Assembly (NCBI GenBank): GCA_020440745.1
Contig: JAGRNM010000076.1
Coordinates: 1-6,591, forward strand
Direction of reading: 5' to 3'
Length of the DNA: 6,591 nucleotides
Source: Deltaproteobacteria bacterium
GTDB taxonomy: Bacteria > UBA10199 > DSSB01
Shown: piece after piece, positions 1 to 4,854 of the stretch
Layout of the letters: each line of letters starts with the position of its first letter
Numbering within the stretch: position 1 is the first letter of the stretch
Translations under genes and position numbers: made by a program
Notes under the pieces: model-generated
Database searches by the model: none
What the model saw: only the letters and a program-made list of their open reading frames with translations
Told to the model about the DNA's origin: nothing

Positions 1-1
1 C

Positions 2-1180
2 TATTGTTCGGTCGATTTGATTAGTCTTTCTTATTTGCCTAATCTGGGCAAGTTGCCTCCGGAAGGCTCCTACGCTATTTTGGATCTGGGGCACCAAAAA
101 ACCAACTTTGTTATTTTTCAAGATGGTTCCCTTAAACTAGCCCGTAGTTTTTCTTGGGGAGGGAAGGGTTTAACCAAACTTATTCAAAAGAAACTCAAGT
201 TAAAAGAGGAAGAAGAAGCCAAAAATTATAAGCATCAGCAGGCAGTATTAAAGGCTAATTCCCAAGTAGTGGTTGAAAAAGCTATTTATGAAAGTTTTTT
301 GGAATTAGCTTTAAAGATTAAACAGACCTTATTTTCCCTTAGGGAAGAGGGCTACGGTAGTATTGATGCTCTGTACCTTTGCGGGGGTACTTCAGAGCTT
401 TCTGGAGTTGACGCCTTTTTTTCTGAGCAGCTTAGTATTAACGTAAGCTTTTTAGACAGCATCGAAGAAGAAGTGACGGGTGTACAAAATTTAACTCACG
501 CCCGTCGCGTTAGTCCAACAGCCTTAAGCCTGGCCTTATTAGGAGCTTTTCCTGCAAAAGGACACTTTATTAATTTTCGTCAGGGAGAATACGCTTATAA
601 GCGGGATTTTCAAGCCTTAGGCAGTAGTTTTAAACGCTTAGGGGCGATGGCGGCTAGCGTCGTGCTTTTAGGTCTAGGTTATTATACACTTAGTTATTTT
701 ACACTTTCTGCTCAAGTAGAAAAGGCTAACCAGGGGATTGCTTCTCTCGTCAAAGACTCTTTAAAAAGTGATCCGCCTAAAGATAACAAATTAAAAAACG
801 CTAAATCGATGTTGAGTATACTCAATGGTAGAATCCGTGGGGTACAAGATAAACTTAAAACCTTTGAGTCCGGTTCTTCTTTGAGTTCCTTTAAAGTCTT
901 GCAGCTGATTTCTGATAATATGCCTTCTCGGGAAGAGATTAAGCTAGACATTGATCAGCTTAAACTTACCCCTAACCAAGGACGCTTGGAGGGTAGGACG
1001 GAAAACTTTGAGTCCGTTGCTAAAATTAAAACAGCGATGGAAACAGTTAAATTTTTTAAGAACGTGCAAAAAATTAAAGAGGCCAAGGGAGTTCGTGGAG
1101 AGATTAAGTTTATTCTGTCCTTTGACATTGTTGTGGAAGAAGCCTCAGAAACAGGAGATCAAGAGGCTGCCCAGTCCTAA
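2..1180 (+). CDS. gspL: Type II secretion inner-membrane platform protein GspL (PilM-like), 5' partial
   Basis: The frame is open to the left edge, so the true start lies upstream; the TTG at 17 is only the first possible start codon inside the window. The visible 392 residues carry the second half of an actin-like (PilM/GspL) cytoplasmic domain: a phosphate-2-type strand-turn AILDLGHQKTNFVIF at about residues 25-39 and an adenosine-type LCGGTSELSG motif at about 126-135. A hinge INFRQGEYAYK (about 190-200), typical of GspL/PilN proteins, leads to one membrane segment (about 214-233), a coiled-coil-like stretch, and a C-terminal ferredoxin-like periplasmic domain (about 310-378). In the family, GspL couples the secretion ATPase GspE to the inner-membrane platform and binds GspM. 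gspM and gspN follow directly, which supports T2SS rather than type IV pilus PilM, as does the membrane-periplasmic part that PilM lacks. The gap to gspM is 35 bases with no terminator. Confidence 0.85.
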   Translation, partial: YCSVDLISLSYLPNLGKLPPEGSYAILDLGHQKTNFVIFQDGSLKLARSFSWGGKGLTKLIQKKLKLKEEEEAKNYKHQQAVLKANSQVVVEKAIYESFLELALKIKQTLFSLREEGYGSIDALYLCGGTSELSGVDAFFSEQLSINVSFLDSIEEEVTGVQNLTHARRVSPTALSLALLGAFPAKGHFINFRQGEYAYKRDFQALGSSFKRLGAMAASVVLLGLGYYTLSYFTLSAQVEKANQGIASLVKDSLKSDPPKDNKLKNAKSMLSILNGRIRGVQDKLKTFESGSSLSSFKVLQLISDNMPSREEIKLDIDQLKLTPNQGRLEGRTENFESVAKIKTAMETVKFFKNVQKIKEAKGVRGEIKFILSFDIVVEEASETGDQEAAQS

Positions 1181-1215
1181 AGGGTCTGGCTTGCTTAAGT
1201 TTTAAAAGGTTTTTT

Positions 1216-1797
1216 ATGTCTAGTTCTAAGCTTTCATTAAAAGACAAACTTCATTTAGAAGAGCTTTCTCAGCGTTTTTTTTCTCTGGCCCCTAGAGAGC
1301 AATTAGCTGTTTTAATTGGAATAGGACTTTTGGTTATTTTTCTTTTGGTTTTGCCAATTACTTGCGCTTCTTCCAAACTCAGCGAGTTAGAAAACGAGAT
1401 GCAAGATCACCAAAAAAACGTGGCCAAAATTCAGCAAAAAATTAAAGAATACGAAAGCGCTCAAGCTCTCTTGCATCAATTAGAATCCAGCACTAAATCC
1501 TCTTCTCAGGTACAATTGACTACTTTAATTGAAAGTCTGGCCAATAAACATAACATTGGTAGTAAGATCGAAAGACTAGATGAAAAAGAAAAAGAAACAG
1601 GCGAAGGAGTAGGGGAAAAAACCCTCTCTGTCAGCATGTCCCAGCTTAGTTTGAGTCAATTGGTGGAGTTTTTCTATTTTTTAGAGGATCAAAAGGATTT
1701 AAAGTTAAAGATTCAGCGATTAGAGCTGAAGCCTCGTTATGACAATCGTCGACTTTTTGACGTGACCTTTGAAGTGGTGACCTTAGTGAGCCTGTAA
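1216..1797 (+). CDS. gspM: Type II secretion inner-membrane protein GspM
   Basis: This 193-residue bitopic protein has a short cytoplasmic N-terminus ending in LAPREQ (residues 24-29), the conserved signature just before the membrane helix in GspM proteins. One hydrophobic segment follows (about 30-50), then a Lys/Glu/Gln-rich coiled coil (about 55-95) and a C-terminal ferredoxin-like domain (about 98-193). In the T2SS, GspM pairs with GspL through these periplasmic parts and stabilises the platform. Size and layout are normal for the family, and sequence conservation in GspM is always weak, so the order L-M-N counts as strong support. The ATG at 1216 sits 6 bases after an AAAAGG ribosome binding site at 1204-1209. 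The stop is followed at once by the gspN ribosome binding site, implying co-transcription and perhaps translational coupling. Confidence 0.8.
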   Translation: MSSSKLSLKDKLHLEELSQRFFSLAPREQLAVLIGIGLLVIFLLVLPITCASSKLSELENEMQDHQKNVAKIQQKIKEYESAQALLHQLESSTKSSSQVQLTTLIESLANKHNIGSKIERLDEKEKETGEGVGEKTLSVSMSQLSLSQLVEFFYFLEDQKDLKLKIQRLELKPRYDNRRLFDVTFEVVTLVSL

Positions 1798-1813
1798 GGA
1801 GGGAGCTCTTAAG

Positions 1814-2728
1814 ATGAAAAAAGGTTTTCCTTTTTATTATTATATTATTGCCGGTGTACTTTTCTTTTTGTTTTGGTTGTGGGTGGCTTTTCCTGAAGAG
1901 GCGGTTGAGTTTCGTCTAAAACAGGAGATACAGCGGGCAACCCAAGGCTTAGAGTTGGAGACAAAAACCGCCGATGTTAGCCCTTTAGGTTCTATTAATT
2001 TTGGAGAGGTTAAACTTCTTGATCCCAATCTAGAAGGTAAAAAGACCCTTTTTCAAGCTAAGGAACTCGACTTAGAAGTGGGTATTTTTTCTCTTTTGGG
2101 TGGAGGGATAGACTTAGATTTTTATGTAGAATCCTCCAAAAAAGGAGAAGTTGATGGAAATTATCAGCTTGATTCGGAGCAAAGCCACCTTGAGGTGGAA
2201 TTTGACGAGTTTTCCTCTAAGGATGTGCCTTGGATTAATAAGACTTCAAAAGTAAAATTTGAAGGTAAGCTAAGTGGCAGAATACAACTGACTCAAAGTA
2301 GGCTAGGGGGCAAAATCGAAGAAGGAGAGATCGACTTAGTTTTAATCGACTTTCAGTTATTAAAGCAGCAATTGGATTTGATTAAGTTTTTGGGTCCCAT
2401 TGAGCTTCCAGAGATCCAATTGACTGGGGACTCAGGGGGAGAGATAAAAGCCACGGTGACTAATGGTGTTTGTCAGCTAAAAAGTGTCAAGTTAGGCGGG
2501 GGAGACATCGAGCTTGGCTTAAGTGGTACTATTAAAATGGCCAATGGTTTTAAAGATCTTGATTTTAATTTAAACGGAAAAATCAAATTTATTAATAAAA
2601 AACCTTTTGAGAAGTTTTTGGCTTTTATTCAAGGTGCTCGTGCTGATGGTAGCTATCCTATCAAAATAGTTGGCTCTACTAAAAGAAGAGTTCAGTTTAG
2701 TTTGGGTAGTCAAAATTTCAGTTTTTAG
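1814..2728 (+). CDS. gspN: Type II secretion protein GspN
   Basis: This 304-residue protein has a positively charged MKK start, a single N-terminal membrane segment (about residues 8-26, very aromatic) and a long beta-rich periplasmic part. Strands with alternating hydrophobic residues resemble the AsmA-like fold; examples are LGSINFGEVKLLDP (58-71) and the C-terminal GLSGTIKM region (235-242). The start through the LGSINFGEVKL block matches what I recall of the GspN family of Deltaproteobacteria and Leptospira. The role of GspN is poorly defined; it is dispensable in some T2SS and absent from many. Translation should be strong: a perfect AAGGAGG at 1796-1802 overlaps the gspM stop codon and lies 11 bases before the ATG. 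It is the last T2SS gene here, with rlmN 24 bases downstream. Confidence 0.75.
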   Translation: MKKGFPFYYYIIAGVLFFLFWLWVAFPEEAVEFRLKQEIQRATQGLELETKTADVSPLGSINFGEVKLLDPNLEGKKTLFQAKELDLEVGIFSLLGGGIDLDFYVESSKKGEVDGNYQLDSEQSHLEVEFDEFSSKDVPWINKTSKVKFEGKLSGRIQLTQSRLGGKIEEGEIDLVLIDFQLLKQQLDLIKFLGPIELPEIQLTGDSGGEIKATVTNGVCQLKSVKLGGGDIELGLSGTIKMANGFKDLDFNLNGKIKFINKKPFEKFLAFIQGARADGSYPIKIVGSTKRRVQFSLGSQNFSF

Positions 2729-2744
2729 TCATTTAAAATATAAT
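2716..2744 (+). promoter_or_regulatory. Candidate promoter for rlmN, placed for a leaderless transcript
   Basis: A perfect TATAAT lies at 2739-2744. The spaced -35 position (2716-2721, TTTCAG, 17-base spacer) is poor and overlaps the end of gspN. Transcription from this -10 would begin about 7 bases downstream, at roughly 2751, essentially at the rlmN ATG (2753). The gap between gspN and rlmN has no Shine-Dalgarno sequence, which fits a leaderless start. AT-rich gaps produce TATAAT by chance, so this is only a candidate; read-through from the gsp operon is the alternative. Confidence 0.4.
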
Positions 2745-2752
2745 CAAAAACG

Positions 2753-3805
2753 ATGAGTACGGCACTTCCCAACTTAAAATCTCTTACTAGTATAGCTCTT
2801 AAAGAGCAAATAGCCCTTTGGGGTGTGGAGGGCTATCGTTATGATCAACTCTATCAATGGATTTATCAAAAGGACATTGAGGATTTTGATCAAATAACCA
2901 ATCTTTCCAAAGATCTAAAAATTAAATTAAAGGAAAATTTTGTTTTAGAACGCTGGGAGCCTAGTCAGATCCAGACTTCTCAGGATGGTACCAAAAAGTT
3001 TCTTTTTAAGCTTAACGATCAAGAAAGTGTCGAATCGGTGCTGATTCCTAACGGACCTAGACAAACTCTATGCATTTCTTCCCAAGTGGGTTGTGCAATG
3101 GCCTGTTCTTTTTGTTTAACAGGTCGTCTTGGATTAACAAGAAATTTAAGCCATTTTGAAATTGTCGAGCAAGTCATGGCAGTGCGTCGTTATGTGGCTT
3201 CAGAGGTTAGAATCAGTAATATTGTTTTTATGGGTATGGGAGAACCCATGCATAATCTTAAAAATGTCTTAGAGGCTTTGCGCTTTTTAGAAAATGAGCG
3301 AGGACTTAATTTTAGTAAAAATAAAATCACCGTCTCTACTTGCGGACTTGTCCCTCAGATGTTGGAATTTGGTAAGCAATCTCAGGTCAAATTGGCTATT
3401 TCTTTAACAGGTACTACAGACGAACAAAGAAATCCTCTCATTCCTATTAATCGCCGTTATCCTTTAGAGACTTTAATGGAGGCTTGTCGCCAATACCCTT
3501 TGCCAGGAAGAGGTAGGATTACCTTTGAGTATACTTTATTAAAAGATATCAATGACTCCTTGGAGGATGCGGCTAGGCTCAAAAAATTGCTCTATCAAAT
3601 ACCTGCCAAAGTTAATTTGATTCCTTTTAATGAATATCCAGGGGCCATTTATCAAAGGACCTCAGAAGCAAGGATGCTTGCTTTTCAGAAGTACCTTTTG
3701 GATCGGGGATTACAAACTAATATCAGACACTCCCGTGGTTTAGATATTTTAGGGGCTTGCGGCCAACTAAAAGCAGCCATGGAGCCTAAGAGGACTTTAA
3801 AGTAG
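2753..3805 (+). CDS. rlmN: RlmN: 23S rRNA A2503 / tRNA A37 C2-methyltransferase (radical SAM)
   Basis: The 350-residue protein is full length for RlmN. It has an N-terminal helical domain (about 1-90) and then the radical-SAM core. The CxxxCxxC iron-sulfur cluster motif is CAMACSFC, with Cys114, Cys118 and Cys121. SSQVGC directly precedes it, and the SAM-binding GMGEP follows at 161-165. The two catalytic cysteines of the mechanism are present: Cys336 in GACGQL (the methyl-carrying Cys355 of E. coli) and Cys107 in TLC (E. coli Cys118). Glu94 aligns with E. coli Glu105. The known reaction is C2 methylation of A2503 in the peptidyl transferase centre and of A37 in some tRNAs, using two SAM. No Shine-Dalgarno precedes the ATG. 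The gene follows gspN by 24 bases and its last 9 bases overlap the convergent DUF4911-like gene. The VE-VLIPN and RNLSHFEIVEQV blocks are RlmN-like, and a resistance-type Cfr is not indicated. Confidence 0.95.
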   Translation: MSTALPNLKSLTSIALKEQIALWGVEGYRYDQLYQWIYQKDIEDFDQITNLSKDLKIKLKENFVLERWEPSQIQTSQDGTKKFLFKLNDQESVESVLIPNGPRQTLCISSQVGCAMACSFCLTGRLGLTRNLSHFEIVEQVMAVRRYVASEVRISNIVFMGMGEPMHNLKNVLEALRFLENERGLNFSKNKITVSTCGLVPQMLEFGKQSQVKLAISLTGTTDEQRNPLIPINRRYPLETLMEACRQYPLPGRGRITFEYTLLKDINDSLEDAARLKKLLYQIPAKVNLIPFNEYPGAIYQRTSEARMLAFQKYLLDRGLQTNIRHSRGLDILGACGQLKAAMEPKRTLK

Positions 3806-4072
3806 TGTGCGTTCTGGGTGATCAGGCTCGGGCAGTTCTTGGGCGGTGATTTCAATAAAAGTAATTTCTTGTTTCAAGGATTCTATCACCTGATGAATAT
3901 AGTCCTTAAAATCTTCGGCAATAAGAAGCTCAATCCAGGCTTCTGGTCGTCCACGGCTAATCGTGCGCATTAGGGCCATGCCTTCATAAGATTCTAAAAC
4001 AGCTTTTAAATAAACAATTTCTGTGGCTGGTACTTTAAAATAGCGGGCTAGGATTTTTTGGGAAGTGTTCAT
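3797..4072 (-). CDS. Small DUF4911-like protein of unknown function
   Basis: This is a 91-residue, soluble, acidic protein with no signal peptide, membrane segment or cysteine. Residues about 10-75 look like the DUF4911 family of Deltaproteobacteria: a start like ARYFKVPATEIVYLKAVLES, the EGMALMRTIS turn (30-40), and a strand-helix IELLIAEDFKDYIHQVIESL (47-66). The alternating pattern resembles a small ACT- or ferredoxin-like alpha/beta fold; that is my inference. The family assignment is from memory, and no function is known to me. The ATG at 4072 is the only start upstream of the conserved part. It has no Shine-Dalgarno and lies 3 bases after the T-tract of the tRNA terminator, so expression probably depends on read-through from the initiator tRNA promoter. 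The 3' end overlaps rlmN by 9 bases, tail to tail. Confidence 0.7.
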   Translation of the reverse strand: MNTSQKILARYFKVPATEIVYLKAVLESYEGMALMRTISRGRPEAWIELLIAEDFKDYIHQVIESLKQEITFIEITAQELPEPDHPERTLL

Positions 4073-4075
4073 TTT

Positions 4076-4104
4076 AAAAAAAAACCGACCTGAGGTCGGT
4101 TTTT
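4076..4104 (-). terminator. Hairpin terminator of the initiator tRNA transcript, possibly bidirectional
   Basis: AAAAACCGACC (4080-4090), loop TGA, GGTCGGTTTTT (4094-4104) form a perfect 11-bp stem. On the minus strand the arm ends in a run of nine T (complement of 4076-4084), a classic intrinsic terminator 9 bases after the tRNA 3' end. On the plus strand it ends with five T (4100-4104) and could also stop transcripts coming from rlmN through the antisense of the DUF4911-like gene. Confidence 0.85.
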
Positions 4105-4112
4105 AAAAAAAG

Positions 4113-4186
4113 TAGCGGGGGCTGGATTTGAACCAACGACCTCCGGGTTATGAGCCCGGCGAGCTACCAGACTGCTCTACCCCGCA
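4113..4186 (-). tRNA. Initiator tRNA-fMet (anticodon CAU)
   Basis: The minus strand folds into a complete 74-base cloverleaf without an encoded CCA; the next bases are CTT, so the CCA-adding enzyme is needed. The anticodon loop CTCATAA holds CAT. Initiator features are visible: three consecutive G-C pairs at the base of the anticodon stem (CCGGG/CCCGG), A11-U24 in the D-stem GAGC/GCTC, and an unpaired first acceptor position. Here the 1-72 mismatch is U-U, where E. coli has C-A. The T-loop is TTCAAAT and the T-stem is GTTGG/CCAGC. These features separate it from elongator tRNA-Met and from the tRNA-Ile with a modified CAU anticodon. It is preceded by its own promoter and followed by a strong terminator. 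Confidence 0.95.
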
Positions 4187-4202
4187 ATAATTTTGGAGTG
4201 CT

Positions 4203-4232
4203 TCTATAGTCCTCGCCTAAGTCTTAAGTCAA
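4203..4232 (-). promoter_or_regulatory. Sigma-70-type promoter of the initiator tRNA gene
   Basis: On the minus strand a -35 TTGACT (complement of 4227-4232) is followed after 18 bases by a -10 TATAGA (complement of 4203-4208). The predicted start, near 4196, is about 10 bases before the mature tRNA 5' end at 4186, a normal short precursor leader. Confidence 0.65.
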
Positions 4233-4304
4233 GTTGGTAAAACTTATGAAGTTAAGTTTAAGTAGATTAAAAGAGAAAAAAATAAATAAAATTAAGAAAA
4301 GTGC

Positions 4305-4333
4305 TTGGTCTTTTTAAAAAAAACACTTATAAT
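4305..4333 (+). promoter_or_regulatory. Candidate distal promoter of the histone-like gene
   Basis: TTGGTC (4305-4310), a 17-base A/T-tract spacer and a perfect TATAAT (4328-4333). The start would fall near 4340, giving a 5' untranslated region of about 100 bases. The -35 matches only in its TTG part. A palindrome at 4331-4344 covers the 3' half of the -10 and the predicted start. Confidence 0.4.
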
Positions 4334-4344
4334 TATCCATAATT
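4331..4344. repeat. 14-base perfect palindrome, operator-like
   Basis: AATTAT, CC, ATAATT: two 6-base arms around a 2-base centre. It overlaps the distal -10 element and predicted start site of the histone-like gene, the usual place for a repressor operator. The arms are pure A/T in an AT-rich gap, so chance is a real alternative. Confidence 0.35.
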
Positions 4345-4369
4345 TTATTTAAATTAAGTTAAATATTAG

Positions 4370-4398
4370 TTGACTGTAGATTAAATGAACCTTAATGT
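4370..4398 (+). promoter_or_regulatory. Candidate proximal promoter of the histone-like gene
   Basis: TTGACT (4370-4375), a 17-base spacer and TAATGT (4393-4398), which keeps the first two and the last base of the -10 consensus. The predicted start near 4405 would give a leader of about 35 bases containing the strong ribosome binding site at 4423-4430. Confidence 0.5.
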
Positions 4399-4438
4399 TA
4401 ATTTGTTACCTTATTTTTTTACAAAGGAGAGATAAGCA

Positions 4439-4681
4439 ATGGCTGTAAAAAAGAAGAAAGTTTCTAAACGTAAACCTGCTGCTAAAAAGAAAAAAGCAGT
4501 AGCTAAGAAACGCAAACCAGTTGCTAAAAAGAAAAAAGCCACTAAAAAGAAAAAAGCTACAAAGCGTAAAGCGACTAAAAAGAAAGCCGCCAAGCGTAAG
4601 GTAGCTAAAAAGAAAGCAACTAAGAAAAAAGCCACAAAGAAAAAAGCGACTAAAAAGAAAGCTTCTAAGCGTAAAAAATAA
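4439..4681 (+). CDS. Histone H1-like lysine-rich nucleoid protein
   Basis: The 80-residue protein is built from only eight amino acid types (M, A, V, K, S, R, P, T). With 43 Lys and 5 Arg, 60% is basic, and there are no acidic or aromatic residues. It resembles the C-terminal tail of histone H1 and the bacterial tails of that type (chlamydial Hc2, AlgP-like proteins): disordered, DNA-neutralising, likely a nucleoid compactor. Residues 3-33 carry two KRKPxA-type blocks; from residue 40 a five-residue unit repeats. The ATG is well supported by AAAGGAGA at 4423-4430, 8 bases upstream. Candidate promoters lie at 4305-4333 and 4370-4398, and a strong terminator at 4703-4739 makes it a monocistronic unit. 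Low complexity makes homology unreliable; a ribosomal or RNA-binding tail protein is the alternative. The Lys-rich repeats are unlike the codon make-up of the neighbours. Confidence 0.8.
   Translation: MAVKKKKVSKRKPAAKKKKAVAKKRKPVAKKKKATKKKKATKRKATKKKAAKRKVAKKKATKKKATKKKATKKKASKRKK
4556..4675 (+). repeat. Eight tandem 15-base units coding for [AV][TAS]K[KR]K
   Basis: Residues 40-79 of the histone-like protein are eight exact five-residue units: ATKRK, ATKKK, AAKRK, VAKKK, ATKKK three times, then ASKRK. At DNA level the units differ by synonymous changes (Ala GCT/GCG/GCC/GCA, Lys AAA/AAG, Thr ACA/ACT). This suggests an old expansion maintained for its protein pattern rather than a fresh DNA duplication. 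Confidence 0.85.
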
Positions 4682-4702
4682 GGCTTTTTAGTCTAGAGTT
4701 AG

Positions 4703-4739
4703 AGCCCTACTAAGCTTTGGAGTTTAGTAGGGCTTTTTT
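4703..4739 (+). terminator. Intrinsic terminator of the histone-like gene
   Basis: AGCCCTACTAA (4703-4713) pairs perfectly with TTAGTAGGGCT (4724-4734). Three more pairs (one G-T) extend the stem inward to a TTGG loop. Six T follow at 4734-4739 and more T beyond. It begins 21 bases after the stop codon. It should insulate the kinase gene downstream. Confidence 0.9.
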
Positions 4740-4757
4740 ATTTTTTATTTTTTTGGA

Positions 4758-4854
4758 GGAACCTAGGCTTCTGCTTGCTTCTTCAACCATGGCCTTGATA
4801 GGGCTAGGTAGGTTCCATTCAGTGGGTTTTTTTTTGATCTTTGGTGGGAACCTA
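4758..4854 (+). repeat. Kinase leader with three copies of one 8-base motif able to form two competing hairpins
   Basis: GGAACCTA occurs at 4758-4765 (arm A) and 4847-4854 (arm C), and its reverse complement TAGGTTCC at 4809-4816 (arm B). B can pair with A or with C but not with both. Arm C spans the bases between the weak ribosome binding site GGTGGG (4843-4848) and the kinase ATG, so B-C pairing would bury the start and A-B pairing would free it. A run of nine T lies between B and C (4827-4835). The only candidate promoter is a TTGATA at 4795-4800 with a poor -10 (TTCAGT, 4818-4823); if that is the real one, arms A and B would be left out of the RNA. The repeats are seen; the switch is inference. 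Confidence 0.35.

Noticed and set aside
712..951. Open frame on the minus strand inside gspL
   Set aside because: It lies wholly within a clear coding region on the other strand and shows no ribosome binding site or recognisable domain.
951..1205. Plus-strand frame overlapping the gspL 3' end
   Set aside because: It is a shifted frame over the GspL periplasmic domain, whose own frame stays intact to its stop at 1180; no frameshift is needed.
1840..2028. Minus-strand frame inside the 5' part of gspN
   Set aside because: Antisense to the gspN membrane segment, with no recognisable family and no initiation signals.
2753..3805. Cfr-type antibiotic-resistance methyltransferase
   Set aside because: The radical-SAM core is shared, but the surrounding blocks (SSQVGCAMACSFC, RNLSHFEIVEQV, the residue spacing to E. 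coli RlmN Glu105, Cys118 and Cys355) match housekeeping RlmN, and the context is chromosomal.
4297..4328. Hairpin AAGTG...CACTT with an inner TTTTT/AAAAA pairing ahead of the histone-like gene
   Set aside because: The stem is short, interrupted and almost all A/T, with no following T-run; it is better explained as promoter spacer sequence.
4411..4635. Minus-strand frame coding a Phe/Leu/Ala-rich, membrane-like peptide opposite the histone-like gene
   Set aside because: Its hydrophobic pattern is just the complement of Lys codons (AAA/AAG giving TTT/CTT). The plus frame has the ribosome binding site, promoters and terminator.
4556..4675. Possible CRISPR-like or satellite repeat array
   Set aside because: The 15-base period has no spacers and is in frame with a repeated protein motif, so it is coding repeat.
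4809..4835. Terminator in the kinase leader (arm B followed by nine T)
   Set aside because: The A-B stem ends 10 bases before the T-run, and the local CCA/TGG hairpin between them has only three to four pairs, too weak for an intrinsic terminator.
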